A stretch of 64,000 nt of DNA, taken from contig JBCBSU010000001.1 in the NCBI GenBank assembly GCA_039818985.1, positions 274,367 through 338,366 on the forward strand, read 5' to 3'. Positions 63,560-64,000 of this stretch are shown in pieces. The notes beneath the pieces are model-generated. The model had not been told where the DNA came from. It saw nothing but the letters and a program-made list of their open reading frames with translations, and made no database searches. The translations under genes were made by a program, and so were the position numbers. Source of the stretch: Pseudomonadota bacterium. GTDB lineage: Bacteria > Pseudomonadota > Alphaproteobacteria > Sphingomonadales > Sphingomonadaceae. The stretch's first letter is position 1; each line of letters begins with the position of its first letter.

Positions 63560-63909
63560 CCTGCTTCGGCGGCTCGGTTGCCGATGCCGGCCTTTGCCAG
63601 CTCCGGCCCGAGCCGACCGGTGAGCCACAGGCCCCACATTTTGAAATCGGCAGCGAGCGACCATAGCGGATAGGTAAAGGTCGCCGGGCGATTGCGCTCG
63701 ACCTTCCAGTGGCTGATCCAGGCAAAGAAATAACCCGCCACCGGCATCGTCAGCAGCAACAGCCATTGCGCGCTGATGACGGCATAGACGCCGATGGCCA
63801 CCACCAGCGAAGTGCCGACATAATGCCAGGCCCGGGTCAGAGGTTTGCTGTGTTCGCACAGGTAGAACGGCCAGAATTCGGCGAATGTGGTGTAGGTTTT
63901 CTCAGTCAT
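63556..63909 (-). CDS. DUF962/Mpo1-like membrane protein
   Basis: A 117-residue protein with three or four hydrophobic segments and the DUF962 pattern: FAEFWPFYLCEHSKPLTRAWHYVGT, then GYFFAWISHWKVERNRPATF (quoted by their ends). The His residues in HxxxxTRxxH and SHWKVE fit the Mpo1 dioxygenase-type ligands. Mpo1 of yeast oxidises 2-hydroxy fatty acids, and the bacterial role is unknown. Its stop overlaps the hydrolase stop (CTAA, 63556-63559). Confidence 0.8.
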   Translation of the reverse strand: MTEKTYTTFAEFWPFYLCEHSKPLTRAWHYVGTSLVVAIGVYAVISAQWLLLLTMPVAGYFFAWISHWKVERNRPATFTYPLWSLAADFKMWGLWLTGRLGPELAKAGIGNRAAEAG

Positions 63910-63956
63910 GGAGCGATATTATCTCGCTATCGGGCATATGCCAATATCTTGCTTGC

Positions 63957-64000
63957 CTATGCTGGCTCCTCATCGGTCGCGCCCTGATATTTCAGCTCCA
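63957..64000 (-). CDS. C-terminus of an incomplete gene
   Basis: On the minus strand the last bases read ELKYQGATDEEPA and a stop at 63957-63959. This looks like the end of a gene whose main part lies beyond the window. It is too short to identify. Confidence 0.3.
   Translation of the reverse strand, partial: ELKYQGATDEEPA

Noticed and set aside
1-64000. Prophage, insertion sequence, CRISPR or toxin-antitoxin system
   Set aside because: No transposase, integrase, phage structural gene, regularly spaced direct repeats or recognisable toxin-antitoxin pair was seen.

Overview
This GC-rich, gene-dense window looks like chromosome of an alphaproteobacterium, most probably a sphingomonad (order Sphingomonadales, Sphingopyxis/Parasphingorhabdus-like). 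The pointers are two large TonB-dependent receptors, the hisG(short)-hisD-nusB-thiL run, the infA-maf-RNase E/G-yacG-tRNA-Phe block, CobS/CobT with their J-domain and BolA companions, and abundant VOC, DUF2332 and DUF2490-type proteins. The order is inferred from gene content, not from a database search. I see no phage, insertion sequence, CRISPR array or rRNA. There is one tRNA.

Layout. 1-9.3 kb: the end of an RND efflux pump, msrA, galU, a small lipoprotein, aquaporin, Sua5-type tRNA threonylcarbamoylation enzyme and an acyl-CoA dehydrogenase. 9.3-22.2 kb: cobT, cobS, a J-domain gene and bolA, split apart by a minus-strand envelope/metabolism run (TPMT-like methyltransferase, PBP1A, sulfotransferase, class IV aminotransferase, LysR), a DUF2490 protein and VOC-type genes. 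22.2-27.3 kb: cupin, pirin, serine hydrolase, epoxide-hydrolase-like enzyme, amphi-Trp protein and DUF2332 protein, with two intergenic inverted repeats. 27.4-33 kb: hisG-hisD-nusB-thiL, then a proton-pumping pyrophosphatase with a clear terminator. 33-38 kb: a FemAB/CelD-like acyltransferase and a JmjC-type cupin, convergent with a TonB receptor carrying a Gly/Arg/Pro-rich insert. 38-40.5 kb: infA, maf, RNase E/G-like, yacG and tRNA-Phe.

40.6-52.5 kb is the most distinctive region. A LysR regulator is followed by a TonB receptor, an M14 zinc carboxypeptidase, a lipoprotein N-acyl-D-amino-acid deacylase and a dicarboxylate/amino-acid symporter, in what looks like one operon. A D-amino acid dehydrogenase and a secreted CapA/PgsA-type metallophosphatase lie beside it. 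Together they suggest uptake and breakdown of a D-amino-acid-containing peptide or gamma-linked glutamyl polymer. That is an inference from gene content.

52.8-64 kb: an ABC1/UbiB-family kinase with a probable CTG start, DoxX, three poorly known proteins (two exported), DUF3429, ung, an SDR, a membrane adenylate cyclase, an unusually ordered photolyase-like protein, a ketoacyl synthase III with an alpha/beta hydrolase, and a DUF962 protein. Five of the fourteen convergent gene pairs end in exactly four-base overlaps of their stop codons.
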